Source of the DNA: Bacteroidota bacterium
GTDB lineage: Bacteria > Bacteroidota > Bacteroidia > AKYH767-A > OLB10
Length of the DNA: 51,737 bases
Direction: 5' to 3'
NCBI GenBank assembly: GCA_025352785.1
Contig: JANXSD010000095.1
Coordinates: 1-51,737, forward strand
Part shown: positions 16,214 to 25,677 of the stretch, piece by piece
Layout: each line of letters begins with the position of its first letter
Position numbering within the stretch: the first letter of the stretch is position 1
Program-made: the position numbers and the translations under genes
The notes under the pieces: model-generated
Databases searched by the model: none
What the model was told of the DNA's origin: nothing
Seen by the model: only the letters and a program-made list of their open reading frames with translations

Positions 16214-18826
16214 TTATTCGCTGAATTCTTCAACAACATTTTTAAAGATGAAATTATTTTTGTCATCCAGATCAATCTCAATCTTGTCTTCCTTATTTAT
16301 TGTTCCTGCAAGGATTTGTTTACTCAATTCATTTAACACACGTTTTTGCATTACTCTTTTCAAAGGACGTGCACCAAATTGCGGATCGTAGCCTAATTGT
16401 GCTAACCAATCAATTGCTTCTGATGAGATGGTTAATTGAATCGAATTCTTAGCAAGCATATCAGCAACAGATTTGAATTGCAAATTTACAATCACTCGAA
16501 TCTCATCTCTGTTTAATGGATTAAACATAATGATTTCATCAATACGATTTAGAAATTCAGGACGAATCGTTTTCTTTAACAAATCAAAAACTTCCACCTT
16601 TGTTTTCGCTAATACTTCCTCACGATTTTTATCGGTCATCTTCTCAGTATTATCTTGAATAATGTGGGCTCCAATATTTGAAGTCATGATAATGATAGTA
16701 TTCTTGAAGTTAGCAGTTCTTCCTTTGTTATCTGTCAATCTTCCGTCATCTAAAACTTGAAGTAAGATATTGAATACGTCAGGATGTGCTTTTTCAATTT
16801 CATCAAGCAATACTACAGAATAAGGTCTTCTACGAACAGATTCTGTGAGTTGTCCGCCTTCATCATAACCTACATATCCCGGAGGCGCGCCAATCAATCT
16901 ACTCACAGAGTGTTTCTCTTGAAATTCACTCATGTCGATACGCGTCATTGCATTTTCATCATTGAATAAATATTCGGCTAATGCTTTTGCTAATTCGGTT
17001 TTTCCAACACCAGTAGTTCCGAGAAATATGAATGATCCTATTGGTCGTTTCATGTCTTGTAAACCAGCTCTGCTTCTTCGCACTGCATCTGACAATGCAC
17101 TTATAGCATCTTCTTGTCCAACTACACGTTGATGTAACTCTTCTTCAAGATTTAATAATTTTTCACGTTCACTTTGTAACATTCTTGATACTGGAATTCC
17201 TGTCCATCTACTAATTACATCAGCAATATCTTCACTATCCACTTCCTCTTTAATCATTGCTTTATCCTTTTGCGCATCGATCAATTTAGTATTAAATGTT
17301 ATTAATTTCTCCTCTTCTTCTTTGATTCTTCCATAACGAATTTCGGCCACTTTCCCATAGTCACCAGCACGTTCTGCTTGTTCGGCTTCGAGTTTAAAAT
17401 TCTCTATCTGCTCTTTCGTTTGTTGAATTGTATCAATTATTTTTTTCTCCGATTCCCAACGACCTTTAATGGCATTTCTTTGTTCATTTAAATTGGCAAG
17501 TTCTTCGCTTAACTCTTCAACTTTTTTCTTGTCCCCTTCTCGTTTAATAGCAGCGCGTTCAATTTCTAGTTGCATAATTTTACGTTGAATCTCATCTAAT
17601 TCCAAAGGAACAGAATCCATTTCCATTCGTAATTTCGCTGCAGCTTCATCAATAAGATCAATTGCTTTATCTGGAAGAAAACGATCATTGATATAGCGAT
17701 CACTTAATTCAACAGCGGCAATAATTGCATCGTCTTTAATACGAACTTTATGATGTGTTTCGTAACGTTCTTTTAATCCTCTAAGAATGGAGATGGCATC
17801 TTGAACATTTGGTTCTTCAACAACTACTTTTTGGAAACGACGTTCAAGTGCTTTATCTTTTTCAATATATTTTTGATACTCGTTTAAAGTTGTAGCACCG
17901 ATAGCGCGTAATTCTCCTCTAGCTAATGCAGGCTTCAAAATATTTGCAGCATCCATGGCACCTTCGCCACCACCTGCACCAACTAATGTATGTATTTCAT
18001 CAATGAATAATACAATGTCACCTTCAGCACTTGTAACTTCTTTTACAACAGCTTTTAAACGTTCTTCGAATTCACCTTTGTATTTTGCACCAGCAATTAG
18101 AGAGCCCATATCTAATGAATAGATCACTTTGCTTTTTAAGTTTTCAGGAACATCACCATTAATGATGCGATGTGCTAATCCTTCTGCGATAGCCGTTTTC
18201 CCTACGCCTGGTTCGCCAATGAGAATTGGATTGTTTTTTGTGCGTCGTGAAAGAATTTGTAATACCCTTCGAATCTCTTCATCTCGTCCAATCACTGGAT
18301 CTAATTTTCCTTCTCTAGCAAGTTGATTTAGATTACGTGCGTATTTACTTAATGAGTTATATGTTTCTTCAGCACTTGCGCTAGTAACACGTTCACCTTT
18401 TCTTAAATCGAGAATAACATTGCGTAATTCCTTTTCATTTACTCCTTCTTCTTTTAATAATTTTGCAACATTATCTTTTCCAGATAAAATACCAAGAAGT
18501 ACGTGTTCAACAGAAACAAATTCATCTTTAAATTCTTTGATGAGTTGTTGTGCTTTTTGAAGTGCTGCGGAAGCATCATTTCCAAGATATGGACTAGCCC
18601 CAGATACCTTCGGATAATTGGCGACTATTGTATTTAATTTATTCTCGAACTGTGCAATATTTATATTGAGCTTTTTTAAAAGAAAGGGTACTACATTCTC
18701 ATCAACTTCCATTAATGCTTTGAGAATATGTCCAGTTTCAATCGCTTGTTGACCATTTGCAGTAGCAATATTCTGTGCTTCTTGAACAGCTTCTTGTGAT
18801 TTTGTTGTGTATTGATTGAAATTCAT
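16214..18826 (-). CDS. clpB: ATP-dependent disaggregase ClpB
   Basis: An 870-residue Hsp100 chaperone that, with DnaK, rescues aggregated proteins after heat stress. Domains in order: Clp N-domain (two repeats, about 1-145), first AAA+ module with [13 protein letters not shown] and [15 protein letters not shown], the long M-domain coiled coil (about 405-530, rich in E/K such as [17 protein letters not shown]-type heptads), the linker [10 protein letters not shown], and the second AAA+ module with [29 protein letters not shown] and [11 protein letters not shown]. The M-domain separates ClpB from ClpA and ClpC. Length is as expected. No obvious heat-shock element was identified upstream. It is monocistronic. 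Confidence 0.97.
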   Translation of the reverse strand: MNFNQYTTKSQEAVQEAQNIATANGQQAIETGHILKALMEVDENVVPFLLKKLNINIAQFENKLNTIVANYPKVSGASPYLGNDASAALQKAQQLIKEFKDEFVSVEHVLLGILSGKDNVAKLLKEEGVNEKELRNVILDLRKGERVTSASAEETYNSLSKYARNLNQLAREGKLDPVIGRDEEIRRVLQILSRRTKNNPILIGEPGVGKTAIAEGLAHRIINGDVPENLKSKVIYSLDMGSLIAGAKYKGEFEERLKAVVKEVTSAEGDIVLFIDEIHTLVGAGGGEGAMDAANILKPALARGELRAIGATTLNEYQKYIEKDKALERRFQKVVVEEPNVQDAISILRGLKERYETHHKVRIKDDAIIAAVELSDRYINDRFLPDKAIDLIDEAAAKLRMEMDSVPLELDEIQRKIMQLEIERAAIKREGDKKKVEELSEELANLNEQRNAIKGRWESEKKIIDTIQQTKEQIENFKLEAEQAERAGDYGKVAEIRYGRIKEEEEKLITFNTKLIDAQKDKAMIKEEVDSEDIADVISRWTGIPVSRMLQSEREKLLNLEEELHQRVVGQEDAISALSDAVRRSRAGLQDMKRPIGSFIFLGTTGVGKTELAKALAEYLFNDENAMTRIDMSEFQEKHSVSRLIGAPPGYVGYDEGGQLTESVRRRPYSVVLLDEIEKAHPDVFNILLQVLDDGRLTDNKGRTANFKNTIIIMTSNIGAHIIQDNTEKMTDKNREEVLAKTKVEVFDLLKKTIRPEFLNRIDEIIMFNPLNRDEIRVIVNLQFKSVADMLAKNSIQLTISSEAIDWLAQLGYDPQFGARPLKRVMQKRVLNELSKQILAGTINKEDKIEIDLDDKNNFIFKNVVEEFSE

Positions 18827-19041
18827 ATCTTATTATTTTGTTAAGGTATATCAAAGATGATCCCATTGCTAAAGATAGCTACATTCGTGAAATATTGACA
18901 GATGTGGTTTGATGTTTTAAGTCATAATTTCCTATGATATTTATTTTACAAGTCAATACGTCAGGAAACTACTATAAAAAATCGCACCTCGAGATATAAA
19001 ATCTGTTTTTGGAAATCTTATAAGCGAAAAATATTTTGGTG

Positions 19042-19076
19042 TAAAAAAAAGAGCTACACTTTCATGTAACTCTTTA
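19042..19076 (-). terminator. Terminator after the TonB-C-like gene
   Basis: Read on the minus strand, AAAGAG-n-TACA arms pair (19071-19076 with 19049-19054 and the inner 4 bp) with one mismatch, followed by a run of T. It lies 18 bases after the stop codon at 19094. Confidence 0.75.
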
Positions 19077-19093
19077 GGTTTTGTTAATGGGTA

Positions 19094-19597
19094 TTAAAAT
19101 GTTACTGTAATGGTTCCTTTTTGTTCCAATGGCATTATAGTTCCTCCATCAAACATTGCGCTTTCCGCTGCTTGTTTCGCTTTTGTGAGTAAATATTGAC
19201 TCGTTGTTGTCGTACCTTCAGCACCAGGATCAGCTTTAATTACATTTCCATATTTGTTGATTGTTATGGAAACTACAACGATACCTTTCTCCATGGTGAG
19301 GTTATCTACTCTTGGTTGTTTCGTTAATTTGCGACCAGGCATCACATAAGAAACACCTTTAGTTCCAGAGGTCGTACTTCCGCCAGAACTTGTTTTTACA
19401 GCATCTCCAAATTGTATTGCACTTATTTCCCCAACTTGAAATGTGATGATACTTCCCTTATGAAAAAAAGTAACAGTATTATCTTTAATTGACTGAAGTT
19501 CACCTTCCATTTTCTCCCCATTTTTCATAATAATAGTATGTTGAGCGGAGGCATTCAAGCAAAAAAATAATAGGATTGAAAGAATAAAATATTTCAT
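19094..19597 (-). CDS. Secreted protein with TonB C-terminal-like domain
   Basis: A 167-residue exported protein: signal peptide MKYFILSILLFFCLNASAQ, then a short beta-rich segment (HTIIMKNGEKMEGELQSIKDN and ITFQVGEISAIQF) of the kind that recurs in Bacteroidota envelope proteins, a Ser/Gly/Thr linker, and a C-terminal region whose RKLTKQPRVDNLTMEKGIVV, ITINKYGNVIKADPGAEGTT and YLLTKAKQAAESAMF follow the TonB C-terminal domain. Unlike TonB it has no transmembrane anchor or proline-rich span, so it is not an ordinary energy transducer. The start at 19597 is preferred to 19633 because it puts the signal peptide at the N-terminus. Function unknown. Confidence 0.75.
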   Translation of the reverse strand: MKYFILSILLFFCLNASAQHTIIMKNGEKMEGELQSIKDNTVTFFHKGSIITFQVGEISAIQFGDAVKTSSGGSTTSGTKGVSYVMPGRKLTKQPRVDNLTMEKGIVVVSITINKYGNVIKADPGAEGTTTTSQYLLTKAKQAAESAMFDGGTIMPLEQKGTITVTF

Positions 19598-19630
19598 TGG
19601 GATGGTCGTCTTGTTTGTTTGATAACGCAT

Positions 19631-19638
19631 CAAATTTA
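19631..19638 (-). promoter_or_regulatory. -7 box upstream of the TonB-C-like gene
   Basis: TAAATTTG on the minus strand fits TAnnTTTG, about 33 bases upstream of the preferred start at 19597. No TTG was found at the right spacing. It overlaps the extended reading frame, which supports the shorter start. Confidence 0.4.
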
Positions 19639-19700
19639 CTAATTATTGCTAGTATTTTGTTGTAAATATTTTGGCTTAATAACAAGCCGTTGTTAATTCT

Positions 19701-19708
19701 TACCTTTG
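19701..19708 (+). promoter_or_regulatory. -7 box abutting the ABC exporter start
   Basis: TACCTTTG ends seven bases before the ATG at 19716, the same sequence and nearly the same spacing as at mtaB. It implies a very short or absent leader. A correctly spaced TTG was not seen. Confidence 0.5.
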
Positions 19709-19715
19709 CAAATCT

Positions 19716-21500
19716 ATGAAGCTTCTCTACACCTATCTCAGACCGTATTCAAAAATTATTTTCTTTGCGTTAGTACTCGCAGCCATTAACCAGGTTTTCT
19801 CTTTATTAGATCCATATATTTTTGGAAATATCATAGATCGGTTTGCAAATAAAGCAACGCAACTCTCGCAATCACAATTTTTTCAAGTTGGTTATTGGTT
19901 GCTAGCGGCAATGGGAGTTGCCTTTGTGAGCCGCGTTGCAAAAAATTTTCAGGATTATTATGTCAATGTGATTACCCAGAAATTAGGCGCAAAGATTTAC
20001 GCAGATGGTGTTCGTCATAGTCTCGAATTATCTTATGAAGTTTTTGAAGATCAGCGTAGCGGAGAAACATTAGGAAGGTTGCAAAAAGTACGAGCTGATG
20101 TTGAAAAACTTGTGAATGCTGTAGTGAATGTATTATTTACCTCTCTTGTTGCAATCATTTTTGTTTGTGTTTATGCGGTGCACCTTCATTGGCTTATTGC
20201 TCCGCTTTACTTCGGTAGTGTTCCTATTATTGGAATAATTACATTTTATCTAAGTAAGAAAGTAAAAAGGATTCAAAAGATTATTGTTGCTGAAACAACA
20301 GCGCTCGCAGGATCTACAACAGAATCGTTAAGAAATATTGAACTTGTTAAAAGTTTAGGTTTATCTCAACAAGAAATTGATCGCTTGAATACGACTACTG
20401 AGAAAATTTTAAAACTTGAATTGAAGAAAGTAAAATACATTCGAAGTATTAGTTTTATACAAGGAACCTTTGTTAATTTTCTACGAACTGCAATCTTGTT
20501 CGTGATGTTATATCTTATTTTTCAAAAACAAATTACAGTAGGTCAATTAATGACGATGTTATTTTATTCCTTCTTTATTTTCGGGCCATTACAGGAGTTA
20601 GGAAATATTATTTCAATCTATCGTGAAGCAGAAGTTTCTCTTGAAATCTATCAAGAAATTCTGAATATGAAACCTGAACCTCGTCCAGAGCATCCTGTTA
20701 AATTAGGTCCGATTACTCGATTCGAATTTGAAAACGTTTCTTTCAAACATCAAACTGCAAATTCAAATGCGGTTACTGATATTTCTTTTGCAACCAATAT
20801 TGGTCAAACGGTTGCATTTGTTGGACCATCAGGATCAGGTAAAACCACTTTAGTAAAATTACTTGTTGGGTTATATCGCCCTCCAAATGGTAGAATTCTA
20901 TATAACAACACTAGTTCGAAAGATATTAATTTGGATGAGTTGAGAACACAGATTGGTTTAGTGACACAAGACACTCAATTATTTTCAGGAACAATTCGAG
21001 AAAATTTATTGTTTGTGGCACCAAATGCTACAGATGAAGAGTGTTTGTCGATGTTAAATAAGGCATCGTTAGGGAATTTGCTTGCTAGGGCAGAGAAAGG
21101 ATTGGATACAGTAATAGGCGAAGGTGGTGTAAAAGTTTCGGGAGGAGAAAAGCAACGATTATCAATTGCAAGAGCATTGTTACGTCAACCATCATTACTT
21201 GTATTTGATGAAGCCACATCTGCATTGGATTCATTAACGGAAGAAGAGATATCTGAAACAGTACGGAGCATTTCTGAAAATAGAAAACATATAACGATAT
21301 TAATTGCTCATCGGTTATCAACGGTCATGCATGCGGATACAATTCATGTTTTAGAAATGGGACAAATTGTTGAATCCGGTCGTCATGAAGAATTATTAGA
21401 ATTAAAGGGATTATATTATGCAATGTGGCGTCAACAGATTGGAGAACGAAAAAGAGTGAAGTTAAATACTAATGGAAAATTAGTAGAAAAAATGGCATGA
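19716..21500 (+). CDS. ABC exporter with fused permease and ATPase (MsbA/MDR-like)
   Basis: A 594-residue half-transporter that would work as a homodimer in the inner membrane. Six transmembrane helices occupy about residues 15-310 (ABC_membrane domain), followed by a nucleotide-binding domain with Walker A GPSGSGKTTLVK, Q-loop VTQDTQLFSG, signature VSGGEKQRLSIARALL, Walker B LLVFDEATSALD and H-loop LIAHRLSTV. Lipid or drug export is typical of the type; the substrate cannot be told. Its last four bases overlap the start of a NUDIX hydrolase gene (ATGA), so the two are co-translated. Confidence 0.9.
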   Translation: MKLLYTYLRPYSKIIFFALVLAAINQVFSLLDPYIFGNIIDRFANKATQLSQSQFFQVGYWLLAAMGVAFVSRVAKNFQDYYVNVITQKLGAKIYADGVRHSLELSYEVFEDQRSGETLGRLQKVRADVEKLVNAVVNVLFTSLVAIIFVCVYAVHLHWLIAPLYFGSVPIIGIITFYLSKKVKRIQKIIVAETTALAGSTTESLRNIELVKSLGLSQQEIDRLNTTTEKILKLELKKVKYIRSISFIQGTFVNFLRTAILFVMLYLIFQKQITVGQLMTMLFYSFFIFGPLQELGNIISIYREAEVSLEIYQEILNMKPEPRPEHPVKLGPITRFEFENVSFKHQTANSNAVTDISFATNIGQTVAFVGPSGSGKTTLVKLLVGLYRPPNGRILYNNTSSKDINLDELRTQIGLVTQDTQLFSGTIRENLLFVAPNATDEECLSMLNKASLGNLLARAEKGLDTVIGEGGVKVSGGEKQRLSIARALLRQPSLLVFDEATSALDSLTEEEISETVRSISENRKHITILIAHRLSTVMHADTIHVLEMGQIVESGRHEELLELKGLYYAMWRQQIGERKRVKLNTNGKLVEKMA

Positions 21501-22141
21501 ACGAATTTGCATTCCAGGGGATAATCTCAAAAATAAAAAAATATTCTGAAGCTAGTTTGCCTGGCATGGAAGCGCATCAAAAGATGGCACCTCCGCATCG
21601 ATTTACCACCAATTATTATTTAGAAAGAGAGAAGGATTATAGAAATGCAGGAGTATTAATACTTCTTTTTCCAGATGAGAATAAAAATGTTAGAATAGTA
21701 CTTATTGAAAGGACGGGAGGTGATTTTGTTCATGCGAATCAAATTAGTTTTCCTGGTGGAAAAGCAGAAATCGACGATATAAATTTTGAAGCAACGGCTC
21801 TACGAGAAACTTATGAAGAGATAGGTGTAAATCAGGAGCAAATTGAAATTGTTGGAATGCTTAGTTCCATCTATATACCTCCAAGTAAATTTTTAGTTTT
21901 CCCTTTTATTGGAGTTACGGATATGGCGCCCAAATTTATATTAAGTGAAAACGAAGTTGTTCAAGTCTTAATTCCAAAGTTGAGTGATTTTAAAGAAGAT
22001 AAAAATATCATGCGTGGTGATTTTTCTAGTGGTCGTGGAACCCCCAGTGATACTCCTTATTATTTTATTGATGGAAAAAAGATATGGGGAGCTACTGCGA
22101 TGATGATTAGTGAACTCATGACGATGATTTGTTTAAAATAA
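21497..22141 (+). CDS. NUDIX hydrolase, CoA-pyrophosphatase-like
   Basis: A 214-residue NUDIX enzyme. The NUDIX box is complete (GGKAEIDDINFEATALRETY followed by EEIG), with catalytic glutamates in the REtyEEiG part. The preceding FVHANQISFPGG resembles the NUDT7/CoAse signature (Hx(G/N)QxxFPGG), suggesting cleavage of CoA or a related pyrophosphate, but the upstream UPF0035 motif is not fully met. Start overlaps the exporter stop. A strong bidirectional terminator follows. Confidence 0.82.
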   Translation: MNEFAFQGIISKIKKYSEASLPGMEAHQKMAPPHRFTTNYYLEREKDYRNAGVLILLFPDENKNVRIVLIERTGGDFVHANQISFPGGKAEIDDINFEATALRETYEEIGVNQEQIEIVGMLSSIYIPPSKFLVFPFIGVTDMAPKFILSENEVVQVLIPKLSDFKEDKNIMRGDFSSGRGTPSDTPYYFIDGKKIWGATAMMISELMTMICLK

Positions 22142-22147
22142 AAGTTA

Positions 22148-22185
22148 AAGCAAAAAAGAAGACGGTAGCCTTCTTTTTTGCTTTA
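22148..22185. terminator. Bidirectional terminator, 15-bp perfect stem
   Basis: Arms 22148-22162 and 22171-22185 pair perfectly around an 8-base loop; A and T tracts within the arms (GCAAAAAAGAAG and its complement) serve both strands. It separates the NUDIX gene from the convergent lipoprotein gene. Confidence 0.88.
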
Positions 22186-22208
22186 GCAATAGAGAGTTTA
22201 AATCGAAA

Positions 22209-23108
22209 TTAATTCCAATCTTTTACTGATCCTAATGGTGCTTTTTGAACATTTACTACTTCATTCGTTGAAGTATTCGTTAAGAATGTAATAATCATTA
22301 GAGTACTGTTTGCATCTAATTTTCTCGGCATATCTGTTCTTAAATGATGAATGTATTTTCCTCCCGGTACATTTGCTGCCGGATTAATACCATCTCCTAA
22401 CGAATTTGTTAGCAATTTAGAAATTACGTTGTAATGAGTGTAATTCACTATAGGGTTTCCAAGGTGATAGAATGCACTTGATGAATTATTATTAAATGCA
22501 TTGGCTTGTTGCAAATTCAAATTTGTGTTAGTCACACGATCTTCTACAATATATGCTGTAACATTATAATTTCCTGGTAACGTTGCTAAAAATCCGCAAT
22601 GAATATAGATGTCGGCAATGCGATTGGAAACAGAAGAGGTAATGGCTAAACCACAGTTGGGTGTAGATGATAACGATAATGTAACATTATTTGGAAATGA
22701 TTTTGAATCCATAAATGTTAAGCCATTGTATGCTTTGCGATCTATTGTTCCCGTTGGAATAGTAGGATTCGGATTACCTAATTGATTTAGAATTTTACTT
22801 GTTTGAAGTGTTGTCAAAGGGTCATTGTAATGCATTCCCAAAGAGTACACTCGATCGCGATACGATTGTACTATTCTTTGTAGATTGTTGTTTGCTTCAG
22901 GAACAAATCCATTAGTTGTACCAACATATTCTTCCACTAAAATCTTTTTGAGGAATTTTGTTGGAAGCGGACTCACCGCTGTAATTCCTGTATTGGAATT
23001 TCTGTTCGTCGGTGATGGTACGTCAGCTGCTGGATTTGAACTCTCATCTTTTTGGCATGAGGAGAAGAGAAATCCTGTACTGGCAATTAATAGAAGTAGT
23101 TTTTTCAT
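22209..23108 (-). CDS. Omp28-like lipoprotein without CxxC
   Basis: A 299-residue predicted lipoprotein (MKKLLLLIASTGFLFSSC, lipobox Cys18) followed by a low-complexity linker. The segment KKILVEEYVGTTNGFVPEA sits where Omp28-family proteins have a thioredoxin-like strand and LEEYTGxxCxxCP; here both cysteines are missing. The end (VNVQKAPLGSVKDWN) is shared with the neighbouring paralogue. It was started at 23108 because the ten upstream codons precede the signal peptide. A surface or periplasmic binding role is likely; a thiol redox role is not possible. The two paralogues are 225 bases apart on the same strand. Confidence 0.75.
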   Translation of the reverse strand: MKKLLLLIASTGFLFSSCQKDESSNPAADVPSPTNRNSNTGITAVSPLPTKFLKKILVEEYVGTTNGFVPEANNNLQRIVQSYRDRVYSLGMHYNDPLTTLQTSKILNQLGNPNPTIPTGTIDRKAYNGLTFMDSKSFPNNVTLSLSSTPNCGLAITSSVSNRIADIYIHCGFLATLPGNYNVTAYIVEDRVTNTNLNLQQANAFNNNSSSAFYHLGNPIVNYTHYNVISKLLTNSLGDGINPAANVPGGKYIHHLRTDMPRKLDANSTLMIITFLTNTSTNEVVNVQKAPLGSVKDWN

Positions 23109-23274
23109 GTTGGTATGAATTAATTTCGGATAGGACAATTTTACTATTCATTGAAAAGTAAAATGAATCAATTGTAAAGATTTCTTACAATGTTGATTTA
23201 AATTGGGGAAGGATTTATAGTGTATCATCTGACAAAGCCATTGAAATAGTATTTGTATTTCGCTGTCTTTTAGT

Positions 23275-23312
23275 ATTAAAAAAGAGGAAGATTGAATGAA
23301 CAACCTTCCTCT
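23275..23312 (-). terminator. Terminator between the two Omp28-like genes
   Basis: On the minus strand AGAGGAAG (23312-23305) pairs with CTTCCTCT (23290-23283) and is followed by a run of T. It ends the upstream paralogue (stop at 23334), so the second copy needs its own promoter. The rest of the spacer 23139-23274 shows nothing clear. Confidence 0.8.
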
Positions 23313-23333
23313 GTCAATGCATTGATAACTTTG

Positions 23334-24218
23334 CTAATCCCAATTTTTTGTGGTGCCTAATTTTGCTTTTTGAACATTAACAATTGGTTGATCAATTGCC
23401 CCTATTCCTGTTTTGCTAATAAACGCTACAATGTTTAAGTTTATGAGTTTGTAGGAAGCTATATTTATTGTGTATGTTTTGATGTATTCGCCACCTTTTA
23501 CAAGTTTAGCAGTTGGGATCGCATCTCCTAAAGGAGCACTTATTACATTGCGTAAAACATAATTGTGATTAAAGTTTACTATGGGGTCGCCAGCACCAAA
23601 ATATGGATGTCCAGTTGACGTGTTATAAGAATTGCGTTGATCATATAATGAACCACTTCCTACTACATTATTTTCACATAAGTAAACAGTAAGTGAATAA
23701 TTTCCTGCTAAAATTTGATTGAAGCCACAATGAACTTCTACTGTTGCTGTCGTTCCCGAAACGGATGATTTTATAGATAATCCAGCTCCTGCAGATTTTG
23801 TTTTTGCTACATCATAATTGGATTGCCATTGCGTTCTGTTTAAAATGACAGTACTTAATGATGCTATTCTGTTTATTAATGCAGAAGGAAACATGGCACC
23901 ATTTCCATTATTAAATGTTGTATATAATGTGGTGTATTGATTTAATTCCATGGCATCACTATAATGAATTTCTACAGGAATTGAGGTATTAGGATTTGCA
24001 GCAAGAATATTATCCATCTTTACAAAGCCATCAGGACATTGCGCCTGGCTTGCGCCCGTAAATTCCTCTAACAATACTTTTTGACTGAATGTAGTGGGTA
24101 CTGTAGAAGTGTTACCTCCATTTCCATTGTCAGGTGTTATCGTAGTGCTGCTATCATCTTTTTTACAAGAGAGGAAGGATACAACAATCAACGAGTAAAT
24201 AATAAATAATTTTTTCAT
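23334..24218 (-). CDS. Omp28-like lipoprotein with a single cysteine
   Basis: A 294-residue predicted lipoprotein (MKKLFIIYSLIVVSFLSC, lipobox Cys18) paralogous to the next gene downstream. SQKVLLEEFTGASQAQCPDG matches the Omp28/thioredoxin-like start LLEExTGxxCxxCP but keeps only the second cysteine. IPVEIHYSD and FPSALINR follow as in that family. The C-terminal IVNVQKAKLGTTKNWD nearly repeats the paralogue's end. The start at 24218 places the signal peptide first; 14 upstream codons are unlikely to be used. Cargo or ligand unknown. Confidence 0.77.
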   Translation of the reverse strand: MKKLFIIYSLIVVSFLSCKKDDSSTTITPDNGNGGNTSTVPTTFSQKVLLEEFTGASQAQCPDGFVKMDNILAANPNTSIPVEIHYSDAMELNQYTTLYTTFNNGNGAMFPSALINRIASLSTVILNRTQWQSNYDVAKTKSAGAGLSIKSSVSGTTATVEVHCGFNQILAGNYSLTVYLCENNVVGSGSLYDQRNSYNTSTGHPYFGAGDPIVNFNHNYVLRNVISAPLGDAIPTAKLVKGGEYIKTYTINIASYKLINLNIVAFISKTGIGAIDQPIVNVQKAKLGTTKNWD

Positions 24219-24452
24219 GATGAGGCAAGTTAGTTTACATTCAAGAATTATATGGAACATTAATTAGAATAATATCACAGTTTATACGGATTGTTTTTTT
24301 GCATGTTTGATAAATAGTGACCTTTGTAAGGTTTTTAAAATAATCGATAAAAAAATTTAGACTTATCGATGAAATGTCACACATATTTTCCATTAAGTAA
24401 AATAATTGCTTGATTTTTAGGATTTTTAAAATGTAAGATATTAATGGATTTA

Positions 24453-24460
24453 TATCTTTG
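24453..24460 (+). promoter_or_regulatory. -7 box upstream of a NUDIX gene
   Basis: TATCTTTG matches TAnnTTTG and ends 16 bases before the ATG at 24477. An eight-codon out-of-frame ORF starts at 24464, between the box and the gene; its relevance is unknown. The spacer 24219-24476 holds nothing else clear. Confidence 0.45.
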
Positions 24461-24476
24461 TAAATGAGAAAATCAC

Positions 24477-24938
24477 ATGAAAGACGATAAGCATTTCAAT
24501 ATTCGCGTTTACGCCTTTCTCATCAATAAGAATGAAGAAATATTAGTTGCAGAAGAATACCACTTTAACACTTTCATGCGGAAATTTCCAGGTGGTGGTT
24601 TGCAATTTGGTGAAAGTACAACCGATTGTCTTCGTCGTGAATTAAGAGAAGAACTAGGAATCGAAGTTGGAAGGATAGAGCATCAGCACACTACTGATAT
24701 TTTTGTTCAATCTGCATTTAATAGTAACCACCAAGTCATCGGTGTTTATTATGCTACCGTAGCACCAGATTACCTAATAAGTAAATATAGAGAGAATTAT
24801 GCTCAGCCGAATACCGAAGGCGAAGAGCGTTTTCGTTGGATCGCTCTAAATAAAATATGCATCGATGATTTTACATTTCCAATAGACAGGCAAGCGATAG
24901 AAATTTTTCTAAATAAATTTAAGGAAGGTTCTATATAA
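24477..24938 (+). CDS. NUDIX domain protein
   Basis: A 153-residue NUDIX hydrolase. The box GGGLQFGESTTDCLRRELRE followed by ELGIE is complete, with the catalytic REx2EE pattern (RELREELG). The substrate is not predictable; small single-domain members often act on nucleoside diphosphate derivatives or oxidised nucleotides. It is convergent with the RlpA-like gene, whose stop begins at the very next base, leaving no room for a separate terminator. Confidence 0.85.
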   Translation: MKDDKHFNIRVYAFLINKNEEILVAEEYHFNTFMRKFPGGGLQFGESTTDCLRRELREELGIEVGRIEHQHTTDIFVQSAFNSNHQVIGVYYATVAPDYLISKYRENYAQPNTEGEERFRWIALNKICIDDFTFPIDRQAIEIFLNKFKEGSI

Positions 24939-25637
24939 TTATTTGAACATTCTTACATCCATAAAACCTTTATGTTCGAAATAATCTATTTGTTCTTTTG
25001 CAACTTTTTTATTGTTGATGCCAGTGATTACTAAATGATAGATTCGATTGTTCCCTAAACCTTGTCCTACTATTAAAACTTTGTCAACATCTTCTTCTAA
25101 ATAAATTTCATTTGCTATATACAGGATGTGTACAAGATCTTTTGTTCTCCAAAGTGAGATAGAATTATTATTTAGTGATTCAGGATTACCAAGGCAATCA
25201 TTTACATCATTACAATTGAAAATGCTATCGATTTCTTTAGTAAGTTGAATGACATGTAGTACTTCTATTTTTACTGATGCTAGTCCGTGCATATAACTGC
25301 CAATTCTTCGTGCTGCCGACTCTGACAAATCGATAATTCTAGATTTTACATAAGGTCCACGATCATTTACACGAACGGTAACCGACAAATTATTTTTTTG
25401 ATTCGTAACTCTTACGTAAGTGTTAAATGGAAGTGCTCGATGGGCAGCAGTGAAATCTGCATTTCTAAAAATTTCACCACTCGCAGTTTTGCGTCCATCA
25501 AACTCATCACCATAATACGAAGCTTTACCTTTCTGGATAGTAGCTTTTAACAGGTTTTTTTGCGGCTGTACAAATAACAATAACAGCAGCATCTGCAAAC
25601 TAATGAGTAAAGTTTTAATGGTGCTGATTCCTGTCAT
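24939..25637 (-). CDS. RlpA-like septal ring lytic transglycosylase family protein
   Basis: A 232-residue exported protein: a hydrophobic N-terminal segment (about 7-23), then the double-psi beta-barrel of RlpA (KGKASYYGDEFDGRKTASGE, LPFNTYVRVTN, VRVNDRGPYVKSRIIDLS) with the catalytic-type Asp in NDRGP. The C-terminal part (about 160-232, ending DYFEHKGFMDVRMFK) resembles a peptidoglycan-binding SPOR domain, though weakly. In studied bacteria RlpA cleaves or binds denuded glycan at division sites. It lies 40 bases after an unknown acidic-protein gene and may be co-transcribed with it. Confidence 0.82.
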   Translation of the reverse strand: MTGISTIKTLLISLQMLLLLLFVQPQKNLLKATIQKGKASYYGDEFDGRKTASGEIFRNADFTAAHRALPFNTYVRVTNQKNNLSVTVRVNDRGPYVKSRIIDLSESAARRIGSYMHGLASVKIEVLHVIQLTKEIDSIFNCNDVNDCLGNPESLNNNSISLWRTKDLVHILYIANEIYLEEDVDKVLIVGQGLGNNRIYHLVITGINNKKVAKEQIDYFEHKGFMDVRMFK

Positions 25638-25677
25638 GCGGTAAAAATAACATCATTATGATATGAAAGGTAAAAAC

